A DNA stretch of 64,000 bases from Laceyella sacchari (GCF_004343255.1 NZ_SMDD01000002.1:434001-498000), one strand, 5' to 3'; counted from the stretch's first letter, positions 45,015 to 56,980 are shown. Translations and numbers: made by a program. The notes: generated from the letters alone by a model not told the origin.

Positions 45015-45463
45015 TTTGCTTTTCCCCCTGCTTTCGGCATAAGATTGGTGCTGTTTTCCGAACGGATGTGGGTGTTGTTGTTGTGGAGCCAGTTTAAATC
45101 CTTAAACAACTCATCCCGGCTGTACACCGCCAATTCGAAGTTGTTTGTCATCACAATCGCTTCCGTCGGGCACACTTCTGTACACAAATCGCACAAGATG
45201 CAAATTTCAAAATTGATGTCGTAGGTATCGATGACTTTGCCCTTTTGTTCCGGATCTGGATGCTTCTTGCCCGTCAACGTGATGCAATCCGTCGGGCAGA
45301 TGCGCGCACATTGGTTGCAGACAATGCATTTTTCAGGATCAAAATGCTGAATTCCGCGAAAGCGATCTGGCATGACCAGCGGCTCATCCGGATACTTGTA
45401 GGTGACTTTGGGTTTGGTCATATTTTTTAGGGTAATGCCCAACCCTTTAACCAGTCCTAACAT
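45011..45463 (-). CDS. nuoI: NADH-quinone oxidoreductase-like subunit I (two 4Fe-4S clusters)
   Basis: Two ferredoxin motifs, CIVCNQCARICPTDC and CILCDLCTEVCP, bind the N6a and N6b clusters that pass electrons to NuoB. ATG at 45463 has GGAAGG 9 nt upstream; TTG two codons earlier is less likely. The C-terminal tail after the ferredoxin fold ends in a short polar stretch. Confidence 0.96.
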   Translation of the reverse strand: MLGLVKGLGITLKNMTKPKVTYKYPDEPLVMPDRFRGIQHFDPEKCIVCNQCARICPTDCITLTGKKHPDPEQKGKVIDTYDINFEICILCDLCTEVCPTEAIVMTNNFELAVYSRDELFKDLNWLHNNNTHIRSENSTNLMPKAGGKAK

Positions 45464-45481
45464 CGCCAATCACCTTCCCGT

Positions 45482-46456
45482 TCAATAGAATTTCCCCAAA
45501 AAGGGGACTTCTTTTAACAGCGCCGTCACCAGGATGTTTAACAGTGCCAGCGGCAATAACACTTTCCAAGCAAATTGCATCAGCTGGTCGACACGAATCC
45601 GCGGAAACGTCCCTCTCAACCAGATGAGGAAGAATACGATAAACCCGAATTTCAAAACAAACCACACGATCGGTGGGATAAAAGTAAGGCCGAACGGTGC
45701 ATTCCAGCCACCCAAATAAAGCACAGTGGTCAAAGAAGCCATCGCAAACATATACACATATTCCGTCAACATGAAGAAGGCGAAGCGGAATCCCGAATAT
45801 TCCACATGATAACCGGCCACCAACTCCGACTCCGCTTCCGGGAGGTCAAACGGGGTTCGGTTCAATTCCGAGATGGACGCGATCAAAAAGACGACGAACC
45901 CGATCGCCTGCGGGAAGATGAACCAGACCTCTTTTTGCGCCTCCACAATCTCGTTCAGGTTGAGCGATCCCACCGTCATGATGATGCCCACCACCGACAT
46001 CACCAGCGGAATCTCATAACTGATCATTTGCGCCGCAGAACGCATCCCGCCTAAAAGCGCGTATTTGTTATTTGAAGACCAACCGCCGACCAAGATCGCA
46101 ATGATGGTCACGCTGGACAAGGCCAGATAATACAAAAGTCCCACCGCAAAATCGGCAAATTGGATAGTATCGGTAAAAGGAATCACCGCCAGGATGGCAA
46201 ACGCCGGAATAAACGCCAGCGCGGGGGCGAGCTTAAACAGGGCCAAGTCCGCCTTTTTCGGTGTAACATCCTCTTTGAGAAGCAGTTTGAGCACGTCAGC
46301 GACGGTCTGCAACAGCCCCCACGGCCCCACACGATTTGGCCCGATGCGGCCTTGTATCCATCCAAGCACTTTCCGCTCAAAAAAGATTGCGTATGTAACA
46401 AACCCCAACACGATCAAGAGCAAGATCACCGGACCCAACACCAGCCACGGATTCAT
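45482..46456 (-). CDS. nuoH: NADH-quinone oxidoreductase-like subunit H
   Basis: The 324-residue membrane subunit lines the quinone chamber: ERKVLGWIQGRIGPNRVGPWGLLQ, then the acidic SELNRTPFDLPEAESELVAGYHVEYSG region. ATG overlaps the nuoD stop by one base, with GGGAGGTGG upstream. Confidence 0.97.
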   Translation of the reverse strand: MNPWLVLGPVILLLIVLGFVTYAIFFERKVLGWIQGRIGPNRVGPWGLLQTVADVLKLLLKEDVTPKKADLALFKLAPALAFIPAFAILAVIPFTDTIQFADFAVGLLYYLALSSVTIIAILVGGWSSNNKYALLGGMRSAAQMISYEIPLVMSVVGIIMTVGSLNLNEIVEAQKEVWFIFPQAIGFVVFLIASISELNRTPFDLPEAESELVAGYHVEYSGFRFAFFMLTEYVYMFAMASLTTVLYLGGWNAPFGLTFIPPIVWFVLKFGFIVFFLIWLRGTFPRIRVDQLMQFAWKVLLPLALLNILVTALLKEVPFLGKFY

Positions 46457-47556
46457 CAGCCGTCCACCTCCCCAAGCACGATGTCGATCCCGCCTAAGAT
46501 GGCGACCAAGTTGGAGATGTTTTGGCCCTTTAACAACTCAGGCAAAATCTGCAAATTGTAAAACGAAGGGCGTCGGAACTTCAGGCGCCAAGGCTTATCC
46601 TTGCCTTTGCTGACAATATGGCAACCCAACTCTCCCCGCGGCGACTCAATCCCCACGTAAACCTCACCTTCCGGTACCCGAAGCACACGTGGTACCTTGC
46701 CCATAATCTTACCCTCAGCGGGAAATGCGTTCACCGCCTGTTGCAAGATATTGAGCGACTCCACCACCTCATTCATGCGGCACATGTACTTCTCATACAA
46801 GTCACCCGTTTTGCCCACAGGCACATTAAATGTAAACCGATCATAGATCGAATACGGCTGTTTTTTGCGAAGGTCCCAATCGACCCCCGTCACCCGCAAA
46901 TTGGCTCCGGACAATCCGTAATCCAATGCCATCTTGCGGTCATAAACGCCGACTCCTTTGGTGCGCTGCTTGAAGATCTCATTGCCGGAAATCAACCCAT
47001 GGTACTCCACCATCTGTTTTTGCATGTATTCAACAAAGCTTCCCACTTTGTCAATCCATCCAGGGGGAGCATCCCATTTCACACCGCCCACGCGCATGTA
47101 GTTGTAGGTGAGCCGCGCTCCGCACAATTCATTAAACAAATCCAAAATCTGTTCGCGGTCGCGGAATGCGTATAAAAACGGGCTTAGCGCTCCGATGTCC
47201 AACAGGTAGGTTCCCATCCAGACCAAATGGCTGGCAATGCGGTTCAGTTCCATCACAATCACGCGCAAAAACTCCGCTCGCTCAGGAACTTCCAACCCCA
47301 TCAACCGTTCGGTCGCATGCACAATTGCATAGTTGTTGGTCATCGCCGACACATAATCGAGACGGTCAGTATACGGAATGATTTGCGTATAATTTAGATC
47401 CTCAGCCAACTTTTCCGTTCCACGGTGCAAATAACCGATCACCGGCTCCGCGTCCACAATCGATTCCCCATCGATTTTAACCACCAAGCGCAGCACTCCG
47501 TGCGTACTCGGGTGTTGCGGGCCGACGTTCAATAACATCTCTTCTGTTCGAAGCAA
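46456..47556 (-). CDS. nuoD: NADH-quinone oxidoreductase-like subunit D (49 kDa)
   Basis: The 366-residue quinone-site subunit has NVGPQHPSTHGVLR (His and Thr near the quinone), GYLHRGTEKLAE, the DRLDYVSAMTNNYA region and RSPSFYNLQ-type end (RRPSFYNLQ). The TTG start lies 7 nt after AGGAGG. NuoD and NuoC are separate here, not fused as in E. coli. Confidence 0.96.
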   Translation of the reverse strand: MLRTEEMLLNVGPQHPSTHGVLRLVVKIDGESIVDAEPVIGYLHRGTEKLAEDLNYTQIIPYTDRLDYVSAMTNNYAIVHATERLMGLEVPERAEFLRVIVMELNRIASHLVWMGTYLLDIGALSPFLYAFRDREQILDLFNELCGARLTYNYMRVGGVKWDAPPGWIDKVGSFVEYMQKQMVEYHGLISGNEIFKQRTKGVGVYDRKMALDYGLSGANLRVTGVDWDLRKKQPYSIYDRFTFNVPVGKTGDLYEKYMCRMNEVVESLNILQQAVNAFPAEGKIMGKVPRVLRVPEGEVYVGIESPRGELGCHIVSKGKDKPWRLKFRRPSFYNLQILPELLKGQNISNLVAILGGIDIVLGEVDG

Positions 47557-47559
47557 AGG

Positions 47560-48276
47560 TTACACCTCCTTATCCAGTGGTTCATAATCTTTGCGAAGTG
47601 GATGGCCAACCCAATCGTCCGGGAGCAAGATGCGCCGCAAATCGGAATGACCGGTGAAATGTATCCCCATCAAGTCATACGCCTCACGCTCATTCCAACC
47701 CGCCGCGGCCCACACATCAGAGACGGTCGGCAACACCGCTTCCTCCCTGTCCACCTTGACGCGAACAGCCACTTGATGTTGGTGTGCAAACGATACCAGC
47801 TGATAACACACTTCCAGATGCGTCTCATAATCCACACTGGAGAGATTGCGCATGTAATCAAACGCCAGCGACTTGTCTTCTTTCAAGAATCGGGCAACTT
47901 TGCTCCAATGTGCCCGGTCGATTACCAAAGTGGGGATATGCCCGCTGGGGCGGTTAATATATGCTTCCACCACCGCTTCCGGATGGCAACCTTCCTTGAT
48001 TCGGGCGACAAATTGTTCCAACAGCGGTTGCATTGGAGAGGGCTCCTCCGGCTTCTTTTCTTCCGCTTTCTTGGCTGCCGGACGAGGTCTGGCGCCGGAC
48101 GCCGGTCGGGCTCGCCCTGTCGGAGTTGCTTTGGCTTTTCCTTGGGCCTCTTCTCCGGTCTTCCCTCCAGCTGCGGGAGTCCCTTGATCCGCGTTGGCTT
48201 CGGTCCCCTTTGCTTCCGTCTCGTTCATGCCTTGGCCGGTTTCCGGTTTGTTGTTTTTATCCCCTTGTTCGCTCAT
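47560..48276 (-). CDS. nuoC: NADH-quinone oxidoreductase-like subunit C with Ala/Pro/Lys-rich N-terminal extension
   Basis: The C-terminal 150 residues form the 30 kDa subunit domain ([58 protein letters not shown]). It is preceded by about 80 low-complexity residues rich in Gly, Glu, Lys, Ala and Pro, absent from E. coli NuoC but also seen as linker-like tails in other Bacillales. GGGTGA lies ahead of the ATG, which overlaps the nuoB stop. Confidence 0.94.
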   Translation of the reverse strand: MSEQGDKNNKPETGQGMNETEAKGTEANADQGTPAAGGKTGEEAQGKAKATPTGRARPASGARPRPAAKKAEEKKPEEPSPMQPLLEQFVARIKEGCHPEAVVEAYINRPSGHIPTLVIDRAHWSKVARFLKEDKSLAFDYMRNLSSVDYETHLEVCYQLVSFAHQHQVAVRVKVDREEAVLPTVSDVWAAAGWNEREAYDLMGIHFTGHSDLRRILLPDDWVGHPLRKDYEPLDKEV

Positions 48277-48791
48277 TGACTGGTCACCCTCTTCCCATGC
48301 TTGGCCTCATAGCGAATTTTCTCCTGCAATTTGTGGATGCCGTAGATCAATGCCGCCGGATTGGGTGGGCAACCGGGGATGTATACGTCCACAGGCACGA
48401 TCTGATCGACTCCCTTCACCACAGCGTAAGATTTGACGTAAGGTCCACCCGCCGTCGCGCAGGAACCCATGGCGATCACCCATTTGGGCTCAGGCATCTG
48501 GTCATAAAGCCGGCGCAACAAGGGGGCCATCTTTTTGGTGACAGTTCCCGCTACAATCATCACATCCGACTGACGGGGTGAAGCGCGGAAAAACACGCCA
48601 AAACGGTCTAGATCATAGTGCGAACCGCCTGTACCCATCATCTCGATCGCACAGCATGCAAGTCCAAATGTCAGCGGCCACATGGAGTTGGAGCGCGCCC
48701 AAGCCTTTACCTGCTCCAAGCTGGTGAACAAGACGTTTCTTTCCAACTCCTGTTGCTCAAACGGCGTCATCTGTTCAAAATTTACTCCCAT
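48273..48791 (-). CDS. nuoB: NADH-quinone oxidoreductase-like subunit B (cluster N2)
   Basis: The four cysteines for the N2 4Fe-4S cluster are present in [18 protein letters not shown] and YIPGCPPNP. It hands electrons to quinone at the NuoB/NuoD interface. ATG at 48791 (GVNFEQ) has GAAGGT 6 nt upstream and lies inside the end of nuoA, so translation is probably coupled. Confidence 0.97.
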   Translation of the reverse strand: MGVNFEQMTPFEQQELERNVLFTSLEQVKAWARSNSMWPLTFGLACCAIEMMGTGGSHYDLDRFGVFFRASPRQSDVMIVAGTVTKKMAPLLRRLYDQMPEPKWVIAMGSCATAGGPYVKSYAVVKGVDQIVPVDVYIPGCPPNPAALIYGIHKLQEKIRYEAKHGKRVTSQ

Positions 48792-49156
48792 TCCAACACC
48801 TTCTTTTTCCAAGCGTAAGCCAAACCCAGCACCAGGAAGAAAATGAAGATCAACATTTCCACAAGAATAAACAGTCCCACATCCGAGCGAAGGGCATCAT
48901 AACTGACCGCCCACGGATACAGGAAAACAGCTTCCACATCAAATATCACAAACAGCAACGCAAACAAGTAGTACCGGACGTTAAACTGAACCCAGCTGTC
49001 ACCCTTGGGATCCACACCGCTCTCATATGTGATCGCCTTATCAGGGGTGGGATTGTGCGGACGAAGCACGCGTCCCAGCGACAAGGCCACAATCGGCAAC
49101 GCGATGCCGATCAAAAGGAAGATAGCGAGTTGCAGGTGGGTGGGATCAAGCGCCAT
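48782..49156 (-). CDS. nuoA: NADH-quinone oxidoreductase-like subunit A
   Basis: The 124-residue three-helix subunit has [40 protein letters not shown], the strongly conserved central block. AGGAGG lies 6 nt before the ATG. It is the first gene of the operon and follows a leader of several hundred nt. Confidence 0.97.
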   Translation of the reverse strand: MALDPTHLQLAIFLLIGIALPIVALSLGRVLRPHNPTPDKAITYESGVDPKGDSWVQFNVRYYLFALLFVIFDVEAVFLYPWAVSYDALRSDVGLFILVEMLIFIFFLVLGLAYAWKKKVLEWE

Positions 49157-49875
49157 ATTTATCCCTCCTAGCAGAAAATGAAGGAGACGGATCTGTCATC
49201 CGTCTGTAAAAACGCTTACATCAATCAAATTCGGGCAGGGGATTCCTCCTAAAAAGCGCCCCGCGAACACTTCCCTCACTTCGAGGTTCCCCACGGGCCT
49301 GACAACCCCTCAGGGAAGCCTGCCACAGCATGTGATTCCCTTCTGCCACAGCGCAAAAAAAGGGGGGGCACCCACCCTGCTCCAAAAAAAGCAATCGCGC
49401 CTAACAAATCAAACAAACTTCACTCTGGACACCTTCTATCGCACGCTTGGAGAAGATGCCCGTGGGCGCAACACCTCATCCCATTCTCTTTACTTGCCCA
49501 TCGGTACTCATTGGGAAATGATGTTTTCGCCGCCTCTCATGCGTCAATCGGACTTGTCAGACACGCCACAGTGTCAGGCGCATTCATATATAAAACTTAA
49601 AGAGATACATAAAAAATAGCCCGTTTCTATTGTTTGATTATACAACACTTTCCTAATTGTGAGAAGGTTGACGAAAACGACGAAAAATTGTCCCATTTTC
49701 TACATTGACGAAATGCCGTTCCTCGCTTGGGCCTGGTCACTCCTAACATAAGCAAATATTCCCTCATTTATGCCGAAAGAAAAGCAGAATGGACAGCAAC
49801 GCCTTGCCTTGGCACCCTCTTTACATTCATCATTACCTCAACAACGTCCACGCTTCCCCCTATGTTTTCAGGGTA
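49157..49875 (-). other. Long gene-free region with GC-rich structured leader upstream of nuoA
   Basis: No gene is supported here. A TATAAT box on the minus strand (49642-49637), with TTCTCA 17 nt upstream, would give a leader of about 475 nt. Within it are several hairpins: AGACGGAT/ATCCGTCT (49185-49205) close to nuoA, CCTGA/TCAGG and GAAC-CTC/GAG-GTTC pairings around 49250-49310, and a G/C-rich hairpin followed by seven T near 49345-49375. I do not recognise a named RNA family. 49650-49870 shows nothing clear. Confidence 0.4.
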
Positions 49876-49912
49876 AAAAAAAGAGGACTTTAGCTTCACT
49901 AAAATCCCCTCC
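49875..49912 (-). terminator. Terminator of the atp operon
   Basis: GAGGGGATTTTAG and CTAAAGTCCTC form an imperfect stem with eight T following on the minus strand, about 35 nt beyond the atpC stop. Confidence 0.85.
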
Positions 49913-49947
49913 AATAGCACAGCGACTTTTATTAAGCGCTACGCCAA

Positions 49948-50202
49948 TTATACGCCGGCCGACTTAGCTAAGATCGTCACTTTGTCAGGGCGCACTTCAA
50001 TAAATCCGCCACTGACAGAAATGACCTCTTCCGAACCGTCTTTTTTAATGCGCACCGTATCCCCTTTGAGCGGGCTGACAAAGGGGGCGTGTTTTGGGAG
50101 AATCCCAACATCCCCATTCGCAGCACGGGTGATGACCATTTCTACTTGTTCTGAGTAGACGACCTTTTCAGGTGTCACAATGTCCAACTGAATTTTGCTC
50201 AT
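49948..50202 (-). CDS. atpC: ATP synthase epsilon subunit lacking the C-terminal helical domain
   Basis: The 84 residues cover only the N-terminal beta-sandwich (IQLDIVTPEKVVYSEQVEMVI, GDVGILPKHAPFVSPL, SGGFIEVRPDKVTILA). Typical Bacillales epsilon has about 130-135 residues, with a two-helix C-terminal domain that inhibits ATP hydrolysis and binds ATP. Here the frame stops after LAKSAGV and the operon terminator begins about 35 nt later, so there is no room for the missing part. A weak AGGA precedes the ATG and is partly inside a hairpin. Confidence 0.9.
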   Translation of the reverse strand: MSKIQLDIVTPEKVVYSEQVEMVITRAANGDVGILPKHAPFVSPLKGDTVRIKKDGSEEVISVSGGFIEVRPDKVTILAKSAGV

Positions 50203-50356
50203 GTGGGCGTCCTGCTACTCCCTCGGGTGTCATCTTGGCATCAGCCAAGCGACGCACCCCGTAGCAGTGATTCACCTCCCCATCTCGAGTTGAGGCTAGC
50301 TAAGAAAACTGCCTGGCAGAAACCCGATTCCTCTCCGCCAGGCAGAATGTTATGGT
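50203..50356 (-). promoter_or_regulatory. Structured atpD-atpC spacer: terminator-like hairpin plus nested hairpin at the atpC start
   Basis: Twelve nt after the atpD stop, CTGCCTGGC (50345-50337) pairs with GCCAGGCAG (50317-50309) and is followed by TTTTCTTA. Next, three stacked helices enclose each other: CTGCTAC/GTAGCAG (50267-50261 with 50218-50212), GGGTG/CACCC (50259-50255 with 50229-50225) and CTTGGC/GCCAAG (50249-50244 with 50239-50234). The outer helix ends 9 nt before the atpC ATG, and GAGGGA lies in its internal loop. The pairings are seen; control of atpC is inferred. Confidence 0.6.
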
Positions 50357-51769
<1,413 letters not shown>

Positions 51770-51844
51770 TTAAACTGCATTTACATCTATCAAAACGGGA
51801 TGGCCAACCCGCTAATCGTTGTTTCGTTCAACTCATCGCTTCTT

Positions 51845-52717
51845 CTATTCCAGCGCAGCCGCCCCACCGACGATCTCCGCAATCTCTTGCGTAATTGCCG
51901 CTTGCCGTGCCCGGTTGAATTGCAACTTCAGCGATTCGATCATTTCCGTAGCATTGTCGGTCGCATTGCTCATCGCGTTCATCCGAGCAGCGTGTTCACT
52001 CGCTTTACCATCTAAAAGAGCGCTATAGATAAGTGCTTCTGCATAACTTGGAAGCAGAGTGGACAATACCTCTTCTTGGGATGGCTCATACTCGTAAATG
52101 GTTTTTCCAGTTTGGCTGGATCCCGCCAAGTCATCCCCAGCCAGCGGCAACAAGCGTTTTTCCGTCGGACGCTGAACCACTGGGTTAACAAACTCATTGT
52201 ACAAGAGGTACAGCTCATCAAACTTCTCTTCTGCATAGAAACGAACGGCTTGCTCCGCAATTTCTTTCACATCGGCAAACGTTGGCGAATCGGGCAAGCC
52301 TGTCACTTCATTGATGACAGGGTAATTGCGTTTGCGTAGGAAATCGCGTCCTTTGCGCCCGATCACAAAGATCACGTACTCATCTTTGCTTTGGTGGCGC
52401 TTGTTCAGAGCAGACACCAGCATACGCAACAGGTTGGAGTTGTAGCCGCCAGCTTGGCCGCGATCCGAAGTGATGATCAGATAACCGGTTTTTTTGATCG
52501 GACGGGAAACGAGCATCGGGTGGTTGGCATTTGCCGTATTTTGAGCGATGTTGATGATCACATCGCGCAACTTCTCCGCATATGGTCGCGCCGCCTGCGC
52601 TTGCTCCTGTGCGCGGCGAAGTTTGGCCGCAGATACCAGTTTCAACGCTTTGGTCGTCTTTCTGATATCCTCTTTAGCTTTAATGCTCCGCTTAATGTCC
52701 CGCATCGATTGTCCCAT
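51845..52717 (-). CDS. atpG: ATP synthase gamma subunit
   Basis: The central rotor shaft of 290 residues has the N-terminal helix [32 protein letters not shown] and C-terminal helix [36 protein letters not shown], both conserved. GGCGGT lies 6 nt before the ATG. Confidence 0.98.
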   Translation of the reverse strand: MGQSMRDIKRSIKAKEDIRKTTKALKLVSAAKLRRAQEQAQAARPYAEKLRDVIINIAQNTANANHPMLVSRPIKKTGYLIITSDRGQAGGYNSNLLRMLVSALNKRHQSKDEYVIFVIGRKGRDFLRKRNYPVINEVTGLPDSPTFADVKEIAEQAVRFYAEEKFDELYLLYNEFVNPVVQRPTEKRLLPLAGDDLAGSSQTGKTIYEYEPSQEEVLSTLLPSYAEALIYSALLDGKASEHAARMNAMSNATDNATEMIESLKLQFNRARQAAITQEIAEIVGGAAALE

Positions 52718-52817
52718 GTGTTCACCGCCTTTCTGTTGCCGATCGTTCGTCGAGCCGCCGCTTTCTTACACGTGAGCGGCTCAACCGAGCGCCGGCAGTG
52801 AAAACTTGTCTTCCTGC

Positions 52818-54338
<1,521 letters not shown>

Positions 54339-54365
54339 TCACCCCAATCTTTCCGTCTGTATGTT

Positions 54366-54911
54366 CTATCCGATTCTGCCCAGCTTCAACCCATCCTGAA
54401 AACGGGCCAACTTCGTCTTCAGGCTTCCGTCAAACAACCGGTCGCCCACTTGCACGATCACACCGCCCAGGATGTCGGAATCCACTTTTTCGGTAATTTT
54501 AATCTTCTTGCCAATAATCGGTTCAAACGCTTGAACGATCTCCGCCTTATTCTCCTCGGTGAGGGGGAACGCGGTCGTCACTTGCGCTTCAGCAATCCCT
54601 CTCGCTTCGTTGGCCAACTCATTAAACGCTTGCGCCAGGTCGAACACGATGTTCTCGCGGCGACGGTCAGCCAATACGTACAAGAGGTTCTTCGTGTATT
54701 GGTTCACATCCGCGAACAGTTTGTCAAACACTTCACGCTTCTGGGCGGAGGAAGTGGAAGGATGGCCTACCCACGCCACCAGCTCAGGGGAAGCGTTAAA
54801 TGTTGCCGTCACTTTTTTTAAATCTCGCTCCACGCCATCCAAGCATTTCTGTTCTGCGGCGACCTCAAACAATGCTTTGGCGTATCGCTTCGCTACTACC
54901 GAGCTGGTCAT
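54366..54911 (-). CDS. atpH: ATP synthase delta subunit
   Basis: The peripheral-stalk OSCP-type subunit of 181 residues starts VVAKRYAKALFEVA and ends with the IKITEKVDSDILGGVIVQVGDRLFDGSLKTKL block. ATG overlaps the atpF stop. Confidence 0.97.
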   Translation of the reverse strand: MTSSVVAKRYAKALFEVAAEQKCLDGVERDLKKVTATFNASPELVAWVGHPSTSSAQKREVFDKLFADVNQYTKNLLYVLADRRRENIVFDLAQAFNELANEARGIAEAQVTTAFPLTEENKAEIVQAFEPIIGKKIKITEKVDSDILGGVIVQVGDRLFDGSLKTKLARFQDGLKLGRIG

Positions 54912-55396
54912 TGCACTCTGCCTACCTGCTCGAGATAACGACCCACCAGCTCAGCTTGGGCTTTGCTATCCAGTTCTTTCTCGATCAACTTGGATGCGAG
55001 CTGAACGGACAGGGCACCCACTTCATCGCGCAAACTGGCAAGCGCTTTTTCTTTCTCGCGTTGAATTTCATTGGTCGCCTCTTTGATCATGCTCTCAGCG
55101 CGCTCTTGCGCTTTGGCGATGATCTCTTCCGCTTCACGCTCTTTTTGCGCTTTGGCGCGTTCGATGATCTCTTTCGCCTCTAGGCGGGCTTTTTCCAGCG
55201 CTTCGCGTTGCTCTTTGATGAGATCCTCCGCTTCTTTGCGGCTTTTCTCAGCAGCCTTGATCTGGCCGTCAATGTGCTCTTGACGTTGCCTCATGGTGTT
55301 CAGCATTGGACGAAGAGCGTATTTGGAAACGAGCAGCATTAAAATGATAAATGCGATAAGCTGGAATACCATCGTACCCCATTCAATACTTAACAC
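54908..55396 (-). CDS. atpF: ATP synthase b subunit
   Basis: One N-terminal membrane helix (TMVFQLIAFIILMLLVSKY) is followed by a long charged helix rich in Lys/Glu/Arg, the right-handed coiled-coil stator. GTG at 55396 (LSIEWGTMVFQL) has AAGGGAG 8 nt upstream and gives the usual length of 162; an ATG 22 codons upstream is not used. Confidence 0.95.
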   Translation of the reverse strand: MLSIEWGTMVFQLIAFIILMLLVSKYALRPMLNTMRQRQEHIDGQIKAAEKSRKEAEDLIKEQREALEKARLEAKEIIERAKAQKEREAEEIIAKAQERAESMIKEATNEIQREKEKALASLRDEVGALSVQLASKLIEKELDSKAQAELVGRYLEQVGRVQ

Positions 55397-55515
55397 TTGA
55401 TTCACTCCCTTCAGACTTGCGGGAACTTGTGTATGCAAATTACGAATAAAAGGCTTAATCATAAGCAGACGGGGAATAGAAAAACATATTCCCCGTCATT
55501 GCATTGGTGAAGACA

Positions 55516-55743
55516 TTAGCCGATGATGCCGAGTACAGCCATGATGCCGAAAGCAACTGCGATAATTGGCAACGCCTCTACCAAAGCGATCCCGATGAAG
55601 GTTTGGGTGAACAGCATACCACGAACTTCAGGTTGACGAGCAATCCCTTCCAGATAGCGTCCAAACACCCAAGCGTTACCAAATGCACCCGCGATAGCGG
55701 CAAAAGACAACATGATAGCACCAGCAATAATCGTCAAATCCAT
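55516..55743 (-). CDS. atpE: ATP synthase c subunit (rotor ring)
   Basis: The 75-residue helical hairpin has the polar loop ARQPEV and the ion-binding Glu56 in GIALVEALPII. No clear sodium-binding signature is present, so proton coupling is likely. AAGGAGG precedes the ATG. Confidence 0.98.
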   Translation of the reverse strand: MDLTIIAGAIMLSFAAIAGAFGNAWVFGRYLEGIARQPEVRGMLFTQTFIGIALVEALPIIAVAFGIMAVLGIIG

Positions 55744-55787
55744 AATAAAATCCTCCTTAAAAATTAAATCAATTTTTGAATCGTTGA

Positions 55788-56567
55788 TTAATGGTCGTCA
55801 GCCAACTTTTGTGACATGTATACAATGGCCAACACTGTAAATACGTACGCTTGCACCGTTCCGACAAAGACCGAGTACGCCAACCATACGATCAGCGGTG
55901 CTCCGGTCAAGAACCCGCCTTTGAGCAACACGATGATCAGAATCTCACCGGCAAAGATGTTCGCCCATAGACGCAAGCCGTGTGTGACGGGCTTAGCGAC
56001 TTCATCGATGATGTGGAGCGGGAACATCCAAGAGAATGGTTGGAAATAATGGGATGCGTACTTCTTGGGTGACTTTCTGATCCCCAGGAAGTGAGCGACA
56101 ATCGTGATTGCTAAAGCCATCGCGATCGGCACGTTGATGTCAGCAGTCGGTGATTTCCACCAAGCGTAGGCATTATGATGCTCCGCTTCCTTGCCCGCTT
56201 CACCATGATGCTCTCCCGCTGCTTCAATTCCCAGGAAAGGTATGGGTTCATGGTGTTCGGTCACCACGTTAAACATGAGTCCCATCTGATTCGCGATAAA
56301 AATGAACAAAAAGAGCGTGAAAGCAAAGCCATAAAAGCGTTCGCTTGTTTTGGCATCCATGTTGGAACGGACAATACCCTGGGTGAACTCAATGATCATT
56401 TCCACAAAGTTTTGCATACCCGTCGGAACCATTGCCAAGCGGCGAGTGGCCAACATGGCGATGAGGAATACCAGGATGCAACAAATCGTCGTGGTGATCA
56501 TCACAGTCACGTCCAGCTTTACTTGCAAACCCATTAAGTCAAACACTAGCTTTGGTGTTTTTTCCAT
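55788..56567 (-). CDS. atpB: ATP synthase a subunit with His/Glu-rich insert
   Basis: The membrane stator forms the proton half-channels and carries the essential Arg in THGLRLWANIFAGEIL. Compared with the Bacillus PS3 protein it holds about 28 extra residues at 103-132 (TEHHEP, GEHHGEAGKEAEHHN) just before the conserved WWKSPTAD. ATG at 56567 has AAAGGGGTG upstream; the longer in-frame ATG lies inside atpI and was rejected. Confidence 0.95.
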   Translation of the reverse strand: MEKTPKLVFDLMGLQVKLDVTVMITTTICCILVFLIAMLATRRLAMVPTGMQNFVEMIIEFTQGIVRSNMDAKTSERFYGFAFTLFLFIFIANQMGLMFNVVTEHHEPIPFLGIEAAGEHHGEAGKEAEHHNAYAWWKSPTADINVPIAMALAITIVAHFLGIRKSPKKYASHYFQPFSWMFPLHIIDEVAKPVTHGLRLWANIFAGEILIIVLLKGGFLTGAPLIVWLAYSVFVGTVQAYVFTVLAIVYMSQKLADDH

Positions 56568-56577
56568 GTATCCAGCT

Positions 56578-56973
56578 TCACCCCTTTCCTGACGTGGTTC
56601 GGAGTTTTCGAACCTCCCAAAACTCCAATACAATGATGAGTATATAGCAGATTGGCAACCCCACGACAATCGTGCGGACATCAAAATGCATCGGATATTT
56701 GAAAGCGACGAGTATCGCAAGGGCAACCATGAGATAACGATTGATCATGCCTGTTCCTCTATGTCTGGTGGAACCAGTCGCTAAAGTCGTCTCTCCTGCC
56801 TGGCGCACTTTACGCGCCATATACAAGACGTTATACAGACTGACCAACAAGCCAAGGCCTGCTCCAGCGACCATTTTCTTATACGGAGTAAGTAACCATA
56901 GGACTAAGAGTAACGCGAGGAATCCGGCTGTGAGGATCACCACTCGTCGGCGAATGGTATGCAATGGATCCAT
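56578..56973 (-). CDS. atpI: ATP synthase assembly protein I
   Basis: The 131-residue protein has four membrane helices and fits the ATP synthase I family (PF03899), located directly before atpB. AtpI helps c-ring assembly in several bacteria. The cytosolic loop contains a basic segment (GSTRHRGTG). GAAGGA lies 11 nt before the ATG. Confidence 0.88.
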   Translation of the reverse strand: MDPLHTIRRRVVILTAGFLALLLVLWLLTPYKKMVAGAGLGLLVSLYNVLYMARKVRQAGETTLATGSTRHRGTGMINRYLMVALAILVAFKYPMHFDVRTIVVGLPICYILIIVLEFWEVRKLRTTSGKG

Positions 56974-56980
56974 GAGGAGT

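Noticed and set aside
49340-49380. T-box-like AGGGTGG in the nuoA leader
   Set aside because: The required ACC after AGGGTGG is missing and no stem I or specifier arrangement is visible; the match is a G-run coincidence.
49880-49947. Frameshifted remnant of the epsilon C-terminal domain
   Set aside because: Only about 35 nt separate the atpC stop from the terminator stem, too short for the missing 50 residues in any frame.
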